The translations under genes were made by a program, and so were the position numbers. From the NCBI GenBank assembly GCA_050303435.1, contig JBNLBT010000052.1, positions 1 to 22,555 of the forward strand: a stretch of 22,555 nucleotides of DNA, written 5' to 3'. This DNA comes from JBNLBT01 sp050303435 (lineage in GTDB: Bacteria > Pseudomonadota > Gammaproteobacteria > Xanthomonadales > Marinicellaceae). Below are positions 8,812 through 18,112 of the stretch, piece after piece. Below the pieces are notes generated by a model. That model saw nothing but the letters and a program-made list of their open reading frames with translations. It had not been told where the DNA came from and ran no database searches. Position 1 is the first letter of the stretch; each line of letters starts with the position of its first letter.

Positions 8812-9581
8812 CAACGGATGATGCTGCGCCGTGACGCTTCGATGAATGCCAGCATGTGCGTCACGTCCTCGGAACCTGCGGCCAGTGTTTTAAGCTGTTG
8901 CAGGGCTTCGGGCAACAGCAAATCGCTGGCATACAGGGTTTTGTACGCCTGTTTGATGCTGCGGATGCGTTCGCGGTCAAACCCGCGCCGTTTCAGGCCT
9001 TCCAGGTTCAGGCCGCGTGGTTTGGCCGGATAGCCCTGGGCCATGACAAACGGCGGCACGTCTTTTTGCAAACCGCAACCCATCGAGGTGAAAGCGTGAG
9101 ATCCGATGCTGCAGAACTGGTGAATCTGGCTGAAGCCGCCGAGAATCACGTGATCGCCGATGTGCACGTGCCCGGCCAGGGTGGCGCAGTTGGCGAGAAT
9201 GTTGTGTGAACCGATCAGGCAGTCGTGGGCAATGTGCACATAGGCCATGATCCAGTTGTCATCGCCGATGCGCGTGACGCCGCCGTCGTCCACCGTGCCG
9301 CGGTTGATGGTGACGAATTCACGAATGGTGTTGCCATCACCGATTTCCAGGCGCGTGTCTTCGCCCCGATATTTTTTATCCTGGGGTTCCTCACCGATGC
9401 TGGCGGATTGGAAAATCCGGTTGTTTTTGCCAATGCGGGTGTGACCGCAGATGCTGGCGTGCGCTTTGATTTCACTGCCGCTGTCGATCTGTACACCCGC
9501 CTCGATCACAACGTACGGTCCCACCTGCACGTCATCGGCCAATTCGGCCTTGGGGTCTATGACCGCGGTCGGGTGAATCAT
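8811..9581 (-). CDS. lpxA: UDP-N-acetylglucosamine acyltransferase
   Basis: Catalyses the first step of lipid A synthesis: transfer of a 3-hydroxyacyl chain from ACP to UDP-GlcNAc. At 256 residues it is close to the E. coli 262. The first ~190 residues are hexapeptide repeats of a left-handed beta-helix (MIHPTAVIDPKAELADDVQVG onward). AYVHIAHDC contains the expected catalytic histidine (H119, equivalent to H125 in E. coli), and MGCGLQKDVPPFVMAQGYPAKPRGLN precedes the helical C-terminus. The ATG overlaps the fabZ stop as ATGA. Confidence 0.98.
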   Translation of the reverse strand: MIHPTAVIDPKAELADDVQVGPYVVIEAGVQIDSGSEIKAHASICGHTRIGKNNRIFQSASIGEEPQDKKYRGEDTRLEIGDGNTIREFVTINRGTVDDGGVTRIGDDNWIMAYVHIAHDCLIGSHNILANCATLAGHVHIGDHVILGGFSQIHQFCSIGSHAFTSMGCGLQKDVPPFVMAQGYPAKPRGLNLEGLKRRGFDRERIRSIKQAYKTLYASDLLLPEALQQLKTLAAGSEDVTHMLAFIEASRRSIIR

Positions 9582-10033
9582 CCTTTTTTCTCAGCGCACA
9601 ACAATTCGGCCTTGGCCACGGTTTTGCCGTCCACGCTGGCGTGGCATTCATACAGCGTCATGTTTTTCAATTCGCGTTTGATGCGGCTGTGCAGCTTGAG
9701 CTGATCGCCGGGCACCACGATCTGGGTGAATTTGGCCTTGTCGACCTTGACCAGATAAAACATGGCGTCTTCACTCAATTCTTCGGCCGGCCGACTGAGT
9801 TGCGACAGCACACCGGACGCCTGCGCCATGGCTTCGATGATCATCACTCCGGGCATCACCGGGTGGTCGGGAAAATGTCCGGTGAATTGCGGCTCATTGA
9901 AGGTGATGTTCTTGATTGCGACCAGCGACTCGCCGGGCGTGTGGCTGAGCACCCGATCCACCAGTAAAAAGGGGTACCTGTGCGGAATCAACCGCGCAAT
10001 CTCTTCAACACCGATCTGCGTGTCATCTGTCAT
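9578..10033 (-). CDS. fabZ: 3-hydroxyacyl-[acyl-carrier-protein] dehydratase
   Basis: Dehydrates 3-hydroxyacyl-ACP in fatty acid elongation; it competes with LpxA and LpxD for the same substrates and is typically encoded between them. The start is the ATG at 10033 (MTDDTQIGVEEIARLIPHRYP), which overlaps the lpxD stop by four bases and gives 151 residues, the normal size. The open frame to 10210 runs back into lpxD and is not coding in this frame. The hot-dog-fold active site GHFPDHPVMPGVMIIEAMAQ has catalytic H53 and E67. Confidence 0.97.
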   Translation of the reverse strand: MTDDTQIGVEEIARLIPHRYPFLLVDRVLSHTPGESLVAIKNITFNEPQFTGHFPDHPVMPGVMIIEAMAQASGVLSQLSRPAEELSEDAMFYLVKVDKAKFTQIVVPGDQLKLHSRIKRELKNMTLYECHASVDGKTVAKAELLCAEKKG

Positions 10034-11043
10034 GAGTCGTTTTTCTCCAATTGGCTGACGCGTCGTGACAGCCGGTCCAGTTGTCGATAGCGGGCGGCGC
10101 TGCGACGCCATTCGCCGGTTTCCTGCAGCGGCGGCGCGGCGCTGTAGCTGCCCGCACGGGTGATTGAACGGGTGACCAGAGACATGGCCTGCACAGTCAC
10201 ACCATCGCAAATTTCAATGTGTCCAACGATGCCCACACCGCCACCGATCAGGCAATTGCGTCCTATGCGTGCGGACCCGGCCACCGCGGTGCAGCCGGCC
10301 ATCACGGTGTGCGCGCCGATGCGCACATTGTGGGCAATCTGTATCTGATTGTCCAGTCGCACGTCGTGTTCCAAGACGGTGTTCTCAATGGCGCCGCGGT
10401 CGATTGTGGTGTTGGCGCCGATTTCACAGTCGTCGCCAATTTCCACCGCCCCCACCTGGGGTATTTTGATCCAGCCATCGCGGTCCCTCGCCAGGCCAAA
10501 ACCATCGGCTCCGATCACCGCACCGGGGTGCACAATCACGCGATCGCCCAGCACACACCCCTGTTCTATGCCGACGCCGGCCTTGAGTTCACAATTCGCC
10601 CCCAGTTGCACGTTGTCACCGACGTGCACCAGCGCGCCGATGCGGGTGCCTGCGCCGATGCGGCTGGCCGCACCGATGACGCTGTTGGCGCCGATGCTGA
10701 CGCCTTCACCCAGCACGGCCGACGGGTCCACCACGGCGCTCGGATGGATTCCGGATGGCCGCACTGAAGATTGCTGCTGAAATGAACGGGCCGCCTTGGC
10801 AAAGGCCACATAGGGGTCGTCGGTGATCAAGGCATTGCCGGCAAATGACGGCAAGTCATCGCGTTTGAGAATCACCGCTGCGGCGCGCGTTTCAGCCAAT
10901 TGATTGCGGTATTTGCTGTTGGCCAGAAAGGCCAGTTGCTGGTGAGTCGCGGTGGCCAGCGTGCCGATGGAACTCACTTCCACCGCGCCATCGCCACGCA
11001 GTTCGGCGCCCAGTTCTTTTGCTAGCTGATCCAGGGTCTTCAT
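10030..11043 (-). CDS. lpxD: UDP-3-O-(3-hydroxyacyl)glucosamine N-acyltransferase
   Basis: Performs the third lipid A step, N-acylation of UDP-3-O-acyl-glucosamine using hydroxyacyl-ACP. The start at 11043 (MKTLDQLAKELGAELRGDG) gives 337 residues (E. coli 341); the upstream extension lies in skp in another frame. An N-terminal uridine-binding domain (residues 1-~100, with AFLANSKY) is followed by many hexapeptide repeats. LDNQIQIAHNVRIGAHT carries the catalytic histidine (H238; H239 in E. coli). A helical C-terminal tail (RQLDRLSRRVSQLEK) follows. The gap to skp is ten bases. Confidence 0.97.
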   Translation of the reverse strand: MKTLDQLAKELGAELRGDGAVEVSSIGTLATATHQQLAFLANSKYRNQLAETRAAAVILKRDDLPSFAGNALITDDPYVAFAKAARSFQQQSSVRPSGIHPSAVVDPSAVLGEGVSIGANSVIGAASRIGAGTRIGALVHVGDNVQLGANCELKAGVGIEQGCVLGDRVIVHPGAVIGADGFGLARDRDGWIKIPQVGAVEIGDDCEIGANTTIDRGAIENTVLEHDVRLDNQIQIAHNVRIGAHTVMAGCTAVAGSARIGRNCLIGGGVGIVGHIEICDGVTVQAMSLVTRSITRAGSYSAAPPLQETGEWRRSAARYRQLDRLSRRVSQLEKNDS

Positions 11044-11053
11044 TGCCGCAGGC

Positions 11054-11560
11054 CTAATTTTCCGGGCTGAAATCCTGCTTGAGCTTGGCCAGGATTTCAT
11101 CGGTGATGTCGATGCGGTCGTTGACGTACAGAATGGCATTGATCAGGATGGCGTCGTAGCCGTTTTCTTCGGCATACTGGGACACCACTTCGCGCAATTG
11201 CTGCTGGACTTCATCGACCAGTTGTGAATTGCGGATGGTGATGGCGTCGTTGAGGTCTTCGCGCCCGCGTCGGACCTGTCTTTCCAGCAAGCGCGCACGC
11301 TCCTGCAAGCGCGCCAGCTCATCCGCGGTCATCAACGGGCCTTCCTGGGTGATGCGTTTTTCCAGCAGCGACAAGTCGGCCTGTTTCTGATTGAGGTTTT
11401 GCCGCTGTTCGTCGAACTCTGCGGTCAAAACCCGGTTGGCCTCGATGATCTGGGGCGATTCATTGATCAGCGTGGTCATGTCCACATAGCCGATCTTCTC
11501 TGCCAGCACTGGCCAGGCCAGCAGGCTGAAGAGAACGGCAATGGAACGCTGCACACGCAT
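11054..11560 (-). CDS. skp: Periplasmic chaperone Skp/OmpH
   Basis: A 168-residue OmpH-family protein. A signal peptide (MRVQRSIAVLFSLLAWPVLA) is followed by the family start EKIGYVDMTTLINESPQ. The long, charged, heptad-like alpha-helical arms run over about residues 45-130 (rich in E, Q, R and L), and the end returns to the beta body (YDAILINAILYVNDRIDITDEIL). Skp trimers hold unfolded outer-membrane proteins in the periplasm and deliver them to the BAM complex, which fits its place six bases after bamA. It is slightly longer than E. coli Skp (161). Confidence 0.95.
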   Translation of the reverse strand: MRVQRSIAVLFSLLAWPVLAEKIGYVDMTTLINESPQIIEANRVLTAEFDEQRQNLNQKQADLSLLEKRITQEGPLMTADELARLQERARLLERQVRRGREDLNDAITIRNSQLVDEVQQQLREVVSQYAEENGYDAILINAILYVNDRIDITDEILAKLKQDFSPEN

Positions 11561-11566
11561 GCCCGA

Positions 11567-14017
11567 TCAAAAGGTGTTGCCGAATGAAAACTGAATGCGT
11601 TCCGTGCGGTCGTTGGCGTCGTCGTTGAAGGGCATCGCAAAGCTGATGATGATGGGACCCACTGGGGCACGCCATTTAATTGCCACGCCGGTGGACATGC
11701 GCAATTCCCGCGCTTCAAAGGCATCAAAATCTTCAAATACGTTGCCCACATCTACGAACCAGGCCAGGCGTGCGGCGTTGCCGGCTTTGGCAAATGGGGT
11801 TGGGAACACCAGTTCGGCCGAGCCCACCACTTTGAAGGCGCCACCGATGGGATCGCCCGGGCGCGAGGTGGCCGGAATGTCGGTCCCAATCAGAAAATCG
11901 TCGCCCACGGATGATTTCGGACCCAGCGTGTTGTCGTCGTAACCGCGCACTGAATTCACGCCGCCGGCAAAGAAATTTTCGAAGAATGGCAGCGATTCGG
12001 TGTCGCCGTAGCCGTCCCCGTAGCCAAGCTCGCCGCGCAGGGAAAGCACCAGGTTTTCAGTCAAGGGGAACAGCTTGTTTTCACGCACGTTGATTTTGTA
12101 GAATTCCGCGGTGGAACCGGGGATGGTGGCTTCCACGCCAATGGAATGGTATGAGCCGGCGGTTGGATTGAAGAAGCGATTGCGGCTGTCGCGTGACCAG
12201 CGCGCTTCGGTTTTATAAAACGTGAATGCACGGCGGTATTGAAACGGCACCTTGACTTCGTCCGGATCCAGCGGCGTGTCATCCAGACACTGCTCAGACA
12301 ATGGCGGCAGATCGGCCGGATCTTCTGGACGGTTGGCGATGATGCAGGTGTACGCGTAACCGCCCAAATCCAACAGGTCATTGATGATGGCGTCTGCAGT
12401 CAGATCATTGAATGCCCGCACGGACACCCGCTCATACGACAGAGAGGTGAAAATGCGGTCAAATTCGGTGACCGGGAAACTGGCCTGGATGCCGATGCTG
12501 CCATTGGACGAATTGAAGCGAGCAATGTTGGCCTCGCCCTGGTCGATGTTGGTGAAGTTGACACTGTAACCCAGCGAAATGCCGTCGTCACTGAAATACG
12601 GGTCCAGATAAAACAGATTCAGGCGTTTATAGAATGAACTGTTGTTCACGGCCACTGACAGTGTGTTGCCCGAACCGAGCAGATTCTGCAGGGACACGGA
12701 TGTGGAAATATTCAGGCCACTGACCTGGGAAAAACCCAAACCAAAATTGAATTGCCCCGAGGTGCGTTCTTTGACCGTCACATTGACGTCCACTTGATCT
12801 TCGGTGCCTGGCACACGCGGCGTGTCAATTTCAACTTCGTCGAAATACGGTTGCTGCTGCAAGCGCAGCTTGGAACGGTCCACCAGCGCCTGGGAGAACC
12901 AACCACCTTCAAACTGGCGCATTTCCCGACGCAGCACCTCGTCTTTGGTTTTCACATTGCCGTAAAAATTGATCCGGCGTACGTACACGCGCTTGCCCGG
13001 CGCCACAAAGTAGGTGACATCCACGGTTTGCTCGTCCTTGTTGACCTCGGTCACCGGCTCCACCGCGGCGAACGCATAGCCCACATTGGTCAACACCGAT
13101 TTGATGCGATTGGCCGTGAGCTCCACCAGTTGCTGTGAGAACACCTCGCCCGGCTTGGTGATCACGTAATTCATCATCACGTCTTTGTCGTAAATCAAAT
13201 CTCCGGTCATTTCCATATCACCGAAACTGTATTTGGAACCTTCCTGAATGTTGGCGGTGACGTAGATGTCCTTTTTGTCCTCGCTGATGGTCACCTGCAC
13301 CGATTCTATTTCTGTGTCCACATAACCCCGGTCCATGTAATAGGAGCGCAGCACTTCCATGTCGCCGTTGAGTTTTTCCTTGGAATACTGATCGTCCTGA
13401 GAATACCAGGACAACCAGTTGGTGGTGCTGGATTCGAACGCTTCGATCAGTTCTTCGTCACTGAACAGGGTGTTGCCGACGATTTTGATGTGGCGAATCT
13501 TGGCCGCCTTGCCCTCGTCGATGTCGATTTCCACCGACACCCGGTTGCGGTCCAGTTCCTTGATTTTGGTTTCAATCACCACGTTGTACTTGCCGCGCGA
13601 GAAAAACTGCCGCGTCAGCTCATTTTTAACCCGGTCCAGCTGCAGTTTGTCGTACACCTCGCCTTCGGTCAGGCCGATGTTGCTCAGTCCGCGCATCAAC
13701 TCTTCGGTTTCAATGCTTTTGTTGCCGTCGATGTCAATCGACGCGATGGCTGGACGTTCGACCACACTGACGATCAACAGGTTGCCTTCGCGCAACAGCT
13801 TGACGTCGTGAAAAAAACCGGTGGAAAAAATTGATTTGATGCTGTCTTTGATGTCCCGGTCGGTGACCCGCGATCCCCTCTCCACTGTGAGGTAGGAAAA
13901 TATGGTGCCGTGAGAGATGCGGTCTGCACCCACGATGCGAATGTCTTCAACTTCAAACGGCTCGATCGCGTGCAGTGAAAAGGAAAGCAGCAGCAACAGC
14001 AGGGTCGTTTTAATCAT
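11567..14017 (-). CDS. bamA: Outer membrane protein assembly factor BamA
   Basis: Central Omp85 component of the BAM machine that inserts beta-barrel proteins into the outer membrane. I prefer the ATG at 14017 (816 residues; E. coli 810) because it starts the signal peptide MIKTTLLLLLLSFSLHA directly. An ATG at 14044 would add nine residues with two acids ahead of it and has no better ribosome site. Five POTRA domains occupy about residues 18-420 (the first begins FEVEDIRIVGADRIS), followed by the 16-strand barrel. The conserved barrel motif SVRGYDD falls near residue 690 (VRGF in E. coli). The last residues are IQFSFGNTF, ending in the C-terminal phenylalanine expected for a BAM substrate. 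It lies 30 bases after rseP. Confidence 0.98.
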   Translation of the reverse strand: MIKTTLLLLLLSFSLHAIEPFEVEDIRIVGADRISHGTIFSYLTVERGSRVTDRDIKDSIKSIFSTGFFHDVKLLREGNLLIVSVVERPAIASIDIDGNKSIETEELMRGLSNIGLTEGEVYDKLQLDRVKNELTRQFFSRGKYNVVIETKIKELDRNRVSVEIDIDEGKAAKIRHIKIVGNTLFSDEELIEAFESSTTNWLSWYSQDDQYSKEKLNGDMEVLRSYYMDRGYVDTEIESVQVTISEDKKDIYVTANIQEGSKYSFGDMEMTGDLIYDKDVMMNYVITKPGEVFSQQLVELTANRIKSVLTNVGYAFAAVEPVTEVNKDEQTVDVTYFVAPGKRVYVRRINFYGNVKTKDEVLRREMRQFEGGWFSQALVDRSKLRLQQQPYFDEVEIDTPRVPGTEDQVDVNVTVKERTSGQFNFGLGFSQVSGLNISTSVSLQNLLGSGNTLSVAVNNSSFYKRLNLFYLDPYFSDDGISLGYSVNFTNIDQGEANIARFNSSNGSIGIQASFPVTEFDRIFTSLSYERVSVRAFNDLTADAIINDLLDLGGYAYTCIIANRPEDPADLPPLSEQCLDDTPLDPDEVKVPFQYRRAFTFYKTEARWSRDSRNRFFNPTAGSYHSIGVEATIPGSTAEFYKINVRENKLFPLTENLVLSLRGELGYGDGYGDTESLPFFENFFAGGVNSVRGYDDNTLGPKSSVGDDFLIGTDIPATSRPGDPIGGAFKVVGSAELVFPTPFAKAGNAARLAWFVDVGNVFEDFDAFEARELRMSTGVAIKWRAPVGPIIISFAMPFNDDANDRTERIQFSFGNTF

Positions 14018-14047
14018 AATCGGTCTTTTTTCCAAATCGTTCATATT

Positions 14048-15406
14048 TTAAGACACCGTCCGTAAAATGTCGTTATAAAAAGCCAAACTCATCAAAGAAA
14101 ATAACAAAATCAAGCCAATCGCCTGGACTTTGATGAGAAAATTTTCACTCAATGGCCCGCCCTTGATTTTCTCCATCAGCAACAGCACCAGATGGCCGCC
14201 GTCCAGAATTGGAATGGGCAACAGGTTCACCAGACCGAGTGACAGGCTGATCAAGGCGAGAAACGCCAGGAACCCGGCCACACCGGTGCCGGCCGAATCA
14301 TTTGCCACTTGCGCTATGGTGATCGGCCCGGACAGATTCTTCAGCGACGCCTGTCCGGTCAGCAATTTACCGATCATGTCGATCGACAGCATCACCATGC
14401 GGCCGGTTTGTCTGAAGCCTTCGGACAGGGCTTCGACGGGGCCGTATTGCAGCCGATACTGCAAACCGCGGTAGTACGCTTTGTCCTCTTCAGTGAATTG
14501 CTGACCGATGCCGATGATGGCCTTGTCCGGGTCATCCGCCGAAGGCATGCGCCCCTGCACCAGGTGCAATGACTCTTCACCATCGCGCGCCACCAGGAAG
14601 GTCAGATTGCCCTCGCCGGAGGCCGCGATGATGCGCACCAGATCGCGCCAATCACGCACCGCCTCACCGTTGATCGAGCGCACCCGGTCGCCGCTTTGCA
14701 GACCCGCCCGGCTGGCCGGAGAATCGGCGCTGACCGCGCCCAGCGTGGCCGCCGGCTGCCAGGGCTGCATGCCCATCAGTTCAAACATCCGCGCTTCATC
14801 GAAGGCGGCCGGTAATTGCGACAGCGGCAAGATCAGTTCACGCTGGGCGCCGTCCTCACCGCGCACCACCAGCGACACATCGCGGCGTTCCAGCGCCGGC
14901 TTGACCAGCGCCAGGGTGACGTCGTTCCAGGTGTCGATGTCGTGCCCGTCGATGCGTTCAAGCCGGTCTTTGTATTGCACACCCGCGACCGCAAACAGGG
15001 CGTCGCTGTGGCCCATGGCCGGATGCAGTTCCGGCTTGCCGATGACAAACATCAAACAGTAGAGCGCCACCGCAAGAATAAAATTGAAACCCGGACCGGC
15101 GAGGAAGATCAACGCGCGTTTCCACACCGCTTTGCGGTTGAATGCCAGGTGAATCTCGTCGTTCGCCACCGCGTCTTCGCGTTCATCCAGAAATTTAACG
15201 TAGCCACCCAGTGGAATCGGTGCGATGGCAAATTCCGTGCCGTGTCGGTCGGTGCGGCTCCAGATCGGTTTGCCGTAGCCGACGCTGAATCGCACCGCTT
15301 TGACGCCCAGCAAACGGCCCACCCAATAGTGACCAAACTCGTGAAAGGTGACCAGCACACCGAGGGTCACCAGCAACCAGAATATGGAACCGATAAACTC
15401 ACCCAT
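14048..15406 (-). CDS. rseP: Regulated intramembrane zinc protease RseP (site-2 protease)
   Basis: Cleaves anti-sigma factor RseA within the membrane to release sigma-E, and removes leftover signal peptides. It has 452 residues (E. coli 450). The first membrane helix carries the zinc motif HEFGH (H22, E23, H26). Two PDZ domains lie in the periplasmic part (about 110-300, with SPASRAGLQSGDRVRSINGE in the second). The third zinc ligand is in PIPILDGGH near residue 400, and a final hydrophobic helix follows. The start overlaps the dxr stop by eight bases. Its location next to bamA and skp fits envelope stress control. Confidence 0.98.
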   Translation of the reverse strand: MGEFIGSIFWLLVTLGVLVTFHEFGHYWVGRLLGVKAVRFSVGYGKPIWSRTDRHGTEFAIAPIPLGGYVKFLDEREDAVANDEIHLAFNRKAVWKRALIFLAGPGFNFILAVALYCLMFVIGKPELHPAMGHSDALFAVAGVQYKDRLERIDGHDIDTWNDVTLALVKPALERRDVSLVVRGEDGAQRELILPLSQLPAAFDEARMFELMGMQPWQPAATLGAVSADSPASRAGLQSGDRVRSINGEAVRDWRDLVRIIAASGEGNLTFLVARDGEESLHLVQGRMPSADDPDKAIIGIGQQFTEEDKAYYRGLQYRLQYGPVEALSEGFRQTGRMVMLSIDMIGKLLTGQASLKNLSGPITIAQVANDSAGTGVAGFLAFLALISLSLGLVNLLPIPILDGGHLVLLLMEKIKGGPLSENFLIKVQAIGLILLFSLMSLAFYNDILRTVS

Positions 15407-16574
15407 GAGAACCCAGCAGTTCAGTCGTTTGTGCGCGCACCCGGCGATCCAGATCCATCAATTCCTCTATGTTTTGCGCCGTTTTTGCATCGGCCAGTTT
15501 GTGCATCATTGTATCATTGACCTGAGCGATGCGATTAAATTCGATGCGCCCGCGCAGAAAATGGTCCACCGCCACTTCATTCGCCGCATTCAACACCGCC
15601 GCCGCGCTGCCGCCAGAACGCAAGGCGTCGTACGCCAGTTGCAGGCACGGAAACTTGTGCAGATCCGGCGGACTGAAGGTCAACTGACCCAGCGCCGCCA
15701 GATCGAGGTGTTCAGCGCCACTGGCCAGCCGCTTGCGCAGGCCCAGGGCGTAGGCGATTGGCACGCGCATGTCCGCCACCCCCAGTTGCGCCAGCACCGA
15801 ACCGTCCTGGAAATACACCAGCGAATGCACTGCACTTTGCGGGTGCACCAGCACATCGATGTCTTGCCAGGGCAGATCAAACAGCCAGTGCGCTTCAATG
15901 ACTTCCAGCCCTTTGTTCATCAAAGTGGCGGAATCCACCGATATTTTTGCCCCCATGTCCCATTTCGGGTGCGCCACCGCCTGCGCCGGGGTGATCGCGG
16001 CGAAACGCTCGATCGGCCAGTCGTGAAACGGGCCGCCGGAAGCCGTCAGCACCACACGCTGTACTTGTGCCGGGCGCTGGCCGACACGGTAATCGTCCGG
16101 CAGGCATTGATAAATCGCGTTGTGTTCAGAGTCCAGCGGCACAATGCGCGCACCGCTGTGCGCCGCTGCACGCATCACCAGTTCACCGGCCAGCACCAGC
16201 GACTCTTTGTTGGCCAGCAACAGGGTTTTGCCCTGTTCCACACAGGCCATCACCGCCGGCATGCCGGCGCTGCCAACGATGCCCGCCACCACCAGGTCAA
16301 CCGCCGGATCGGCGCACAAATCCAGCATCGCCTGTTCACCGGCCGCGGCTTCACAGCGCGCGCCATTCAAACCCTGTTGCAAAGACGGATAGTGATTGGG
16401 GTCAGTGATGACGGCGTGCGCGGCGTTGAACTCTTTGGCCAGGGCCGCCAGCTTATCGCTTTGCGTGTGCGCCGTGAGACCGTGCAGCTGAAACTGATCG
16501 GGGTGTCGGCGCAGCAAATCCAGCGTGGAATCCCCGATTGAACCGGTGGCCCCGAGCAGCAGGACACGGGTCAT
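15399..16574 (-). CDS. dxr: 1-deoxy-D-xylulose 5-phosphate reductoisomerase
   Basis: Second enzyme of the MEP isoprenoid pathway, converting DXP to MEP with NADPH. It has 391 residues (E. coli 398). The N-terminal Rossmann motif is LLLGATGSIGDSTLDLLRRH. Other family blocks are LANKESLVLAGELVM, PLDSEHNAIYQCL (metal-binding D and E), TASGGPFHDW (the active-site loop), and HPKWDMGAKISVDSATLMNKGLEVIEAHWLF. The pathway feeds UppS, encoded two genes upstream. The ATG overlaps the cdsA stop as ATGA. Its placement between cdsA and rseP matches Pseudomonas-type order. Confidence 0.98.
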   Translation of the reverse strand: MTRVLLLGATGSIGDSTLDLLRRHPDQFQLHGLTAHTQSDKLAALAKEFNAAHAVITDPNHYPSLQQGLNGARCEAAAGEQAMLDLCADPAVDLVVAGIVGSAGMPAVMACVEQGKTLLLANKESLVLAGELVMRAAAHSGARIVPLDSEHNAIYQCLPDDYRVGQRPAQVQRVVLTASGGPFHDWPIERFAAITPAQAVAHPKWDMGAKISVDSATLMNKGLEVIEAHWLFDLPWQDIDVLVHPQSAVHSLVYFQDGSVLAQLGVADMRVPIAYALGLRKRLASGAEHLDLAALGQLTFSPPDLHKFPCLQLAYDALRSGGSAAAVLNAANEVAVDHFLRGRIEFNRIAQVNDTMMHKLADAKTAQNIEELMDLDRRVRAQTTELLGSHG

Positions 16575-17380
16575 GACAACAGGCCTTGCTGAAACAGATA
16601 AAACGCCGGCGCAGCGGCAATCAGGCTGTCAAAGCGGTCAATGAAGCCGCCATGGCCTGGCAACAATTGGGAACTGTCTTTGGCGTTGACGTGACGTTTG
16701 CCCAGGGAGGCGGCCAGATCGCCAACAATGGAGAAAGCCGCGATCAATGGCACCCCCAGCACCAGGGGCCACAGTGGCAGGGCAAAGTACCAGGCCAGCA
16801 ACACCGCGTAGCCGGTGGCCAACACCAACGCGCCCAGCGCGCCTTCCACGGTTTTACCGGGGCTGATGCCGGGCGCCAGTTTATGGCGACCGAAATTCTT
16901 GCCGCTGGTGTAGGCGCCAATGTCGGCCACCCAGATCAACAAAAACATGGCCAGCGTCCATTCGTTGCCGCGCGGAATGGCGTGCACTGCGTTCAGTGAG
17001 ACGCCAAACAGTGCGATCAGCAATGCGCCATACAGTCCTTTGATGCGCAAGGCAGCGCGCGAATTGCTGCGCCCCCAATGGCGCTGTTTCAACCACATCA
17101 GCACCGGCAACCAGAGCCCGGCAAACAGCATCATCACAGTGCCGTCAGTCGGCAACCATTGCGGGTTTTGTGCCAGCCACCACACTGCGCCGGCGCTCAC
17201 CAAGGCGGCCCCAGCGGCGCTCGCCTGCGCGGCGCGGTTGAGCCGCAGCCATTCATACGTTGACATGCCCTGCAGCAACGCCACGAACAAGCCGTAGTAC
17301 GCCGGGTTGCGCACAAACCAGATGATCGCCAGCACCAACGGGGCCAGCAACACGGCGGTGATCACGCGTTGTTTAAGCAT
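16571..17380 (-). CDS. cdsA: Phosphatidate cytidylyltransferase
   Basis: Makes CDP-diacylglycerol from phosphatidic acid and CTP, the branch point of phospholipid synthesis, in the inner membrane. I start it at the ATG at 17380 (MLKQRVITAVLLAPLVLAI), which overlaps the uppS end by eight bases and gives 269 residues (E. coli 285). The upstream frame to 17434 is inside uppS. Eight or so hydrophobic segments are visible. The family signature near the C-terminus is SLGKRHVNAKDSSQLLPGHGG followed by FIDRFDS, with the K-D and D-R-x-D residues intact. Confidence 0.96.
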   Translation of the reverse strand: MLKQRVITAVLLAPLVLAIIWFVRNPAYYGLFVALLQGMSTYEWLRLNRAAQASAAGAALVSAGAVWWLAQNPQWLPTDGTVMMLFAGLWLPVLMWLKQRHWGRSNSRAALRIKGLYGALLIALFGVSLNAVHAIPRGNEWTLAMFLLIWVADIGAYTSGKNFGRHKLAPGISPGKTVEGALGALVLATGYAVLLAWYFALPLWPLVLGVPLIAAFSIVGDLAASLGKRHVNAKDSSQLLPGHGGFIDRFDSLIAAAPAFYLFQQGLLS

Positions 17381-18086
17381 GCGCGTTCTCTTTAACCCGG
17401 CCGAAACGCCGTTCGCGTTGCTGGAACGCTTCACACACGCGATGCAAATCCTGTTTGCTGAAATCCGGCCACAGCGTGGGCAGGAAAAACAATTCGGAAT
17501 AGGCCAGCTGCCACAACATGAAGTTTGACACGCGGAAATCGCCGCCGGTGCGGATGAGAATGTCCGGATCGGGGCATTGCGCGCCGCTCATTTCAGCGGC
17601 AAATGCGGCCTCATCAATTTCCGCCGGATCCAGCGCGCCCTGCGCCACTCGGTCGGCCAATGCACGGGCCGCCTGCACAATGTCCCAACGACCGCCGTAG
17701 TTGACCGCCACATTAAGATTGAGTTTGATCGTTTCAGGCACCCGCCCCTGCACTTCTTGCATGGTGACCTGCAGTTTGTCGGAAAAACGGCTCACGTCGC
17801 CCAGAAATTTCAAACACACGCCTTGTTTGTACAGTTCGGGAAATTCTTTTTTAAGTGATTTGAGAAACAGATCCATCAATCGCTGCACTTCTTTTTTCGG
17901 CCGGTTCCAGTTTTCACTGCTGAAAGCAAACAGACTGAGTGTGGGGATGCCCCGTTCGATGCAGGCTTCAATGACGGCCCGCACTGTTTTCACTCCGGCC
18001 TGATGGCCGAAGGTGCGCGGTCGGTTGCGTTGCGAAGCCCAGCGACCATTCCCGTCCATGATGATGGCGATGTGCTGTATTTCCAT
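17373..18086 (-). CDS. uppS: Undecaprenyl diphosphate synthase (cis-prenyltransferase)
   Basis: Extends farnesyl diphosphate with isopentenyl units to the C55 lipid carrier for peptidoglycan and O-antigen. It has 237 residues (E. coli 253). The start MEIQHIAIIMDGNGRWA carries the catalytic aspartate D11 in the MDGNGRW motif. FGHQAGVKTVR, FSSENWNRP, and DILIRTGGDFRVSNFMLWQLAYSEL are the remaining signature blocks, and RRFGR is near the C-terminus. It lies 26 bases after frr and overlaps cdsA. Confidence 0.97.
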   Translation of the reverse strand: MEIQHIAIIMDGNGRWASQRNRPRTFGHQAGVKTVRAVIEACIERGIPTLSLFAFSSENWNRPKKEVQRLMDLFLKSLKKEFPELYKQGVCLKFLGDVSRFSDKLQVTMQEVQGRVPETIKLNLNVAVNYGGRWDIVQAARALADRVAQGALDPAEIDEAAFAAEMSGAQCPDPDILIRTGGDFRVSNFMLWQLAYSELFFLPTLWPDFSKQDLHRVCEAFQQRERRFGRVKENAHA

Positions 18087-18112
18087 GGTGCAGGGCCGTT
18101 CGACGGAAATGC

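Noticed and set aside
7939..9033. Plus-strand open frame of 364 codons opposite lpxB and lpxA
   Set aside because: Antisense to two certain genes; compositionally biased and no ribosome site or family match.
15348..16541. Plus-strand open frame of 397 codons opposite dxr
   Set aside because: Antisense shadow of dxr; Arg/His/Gln-rich with no motif.
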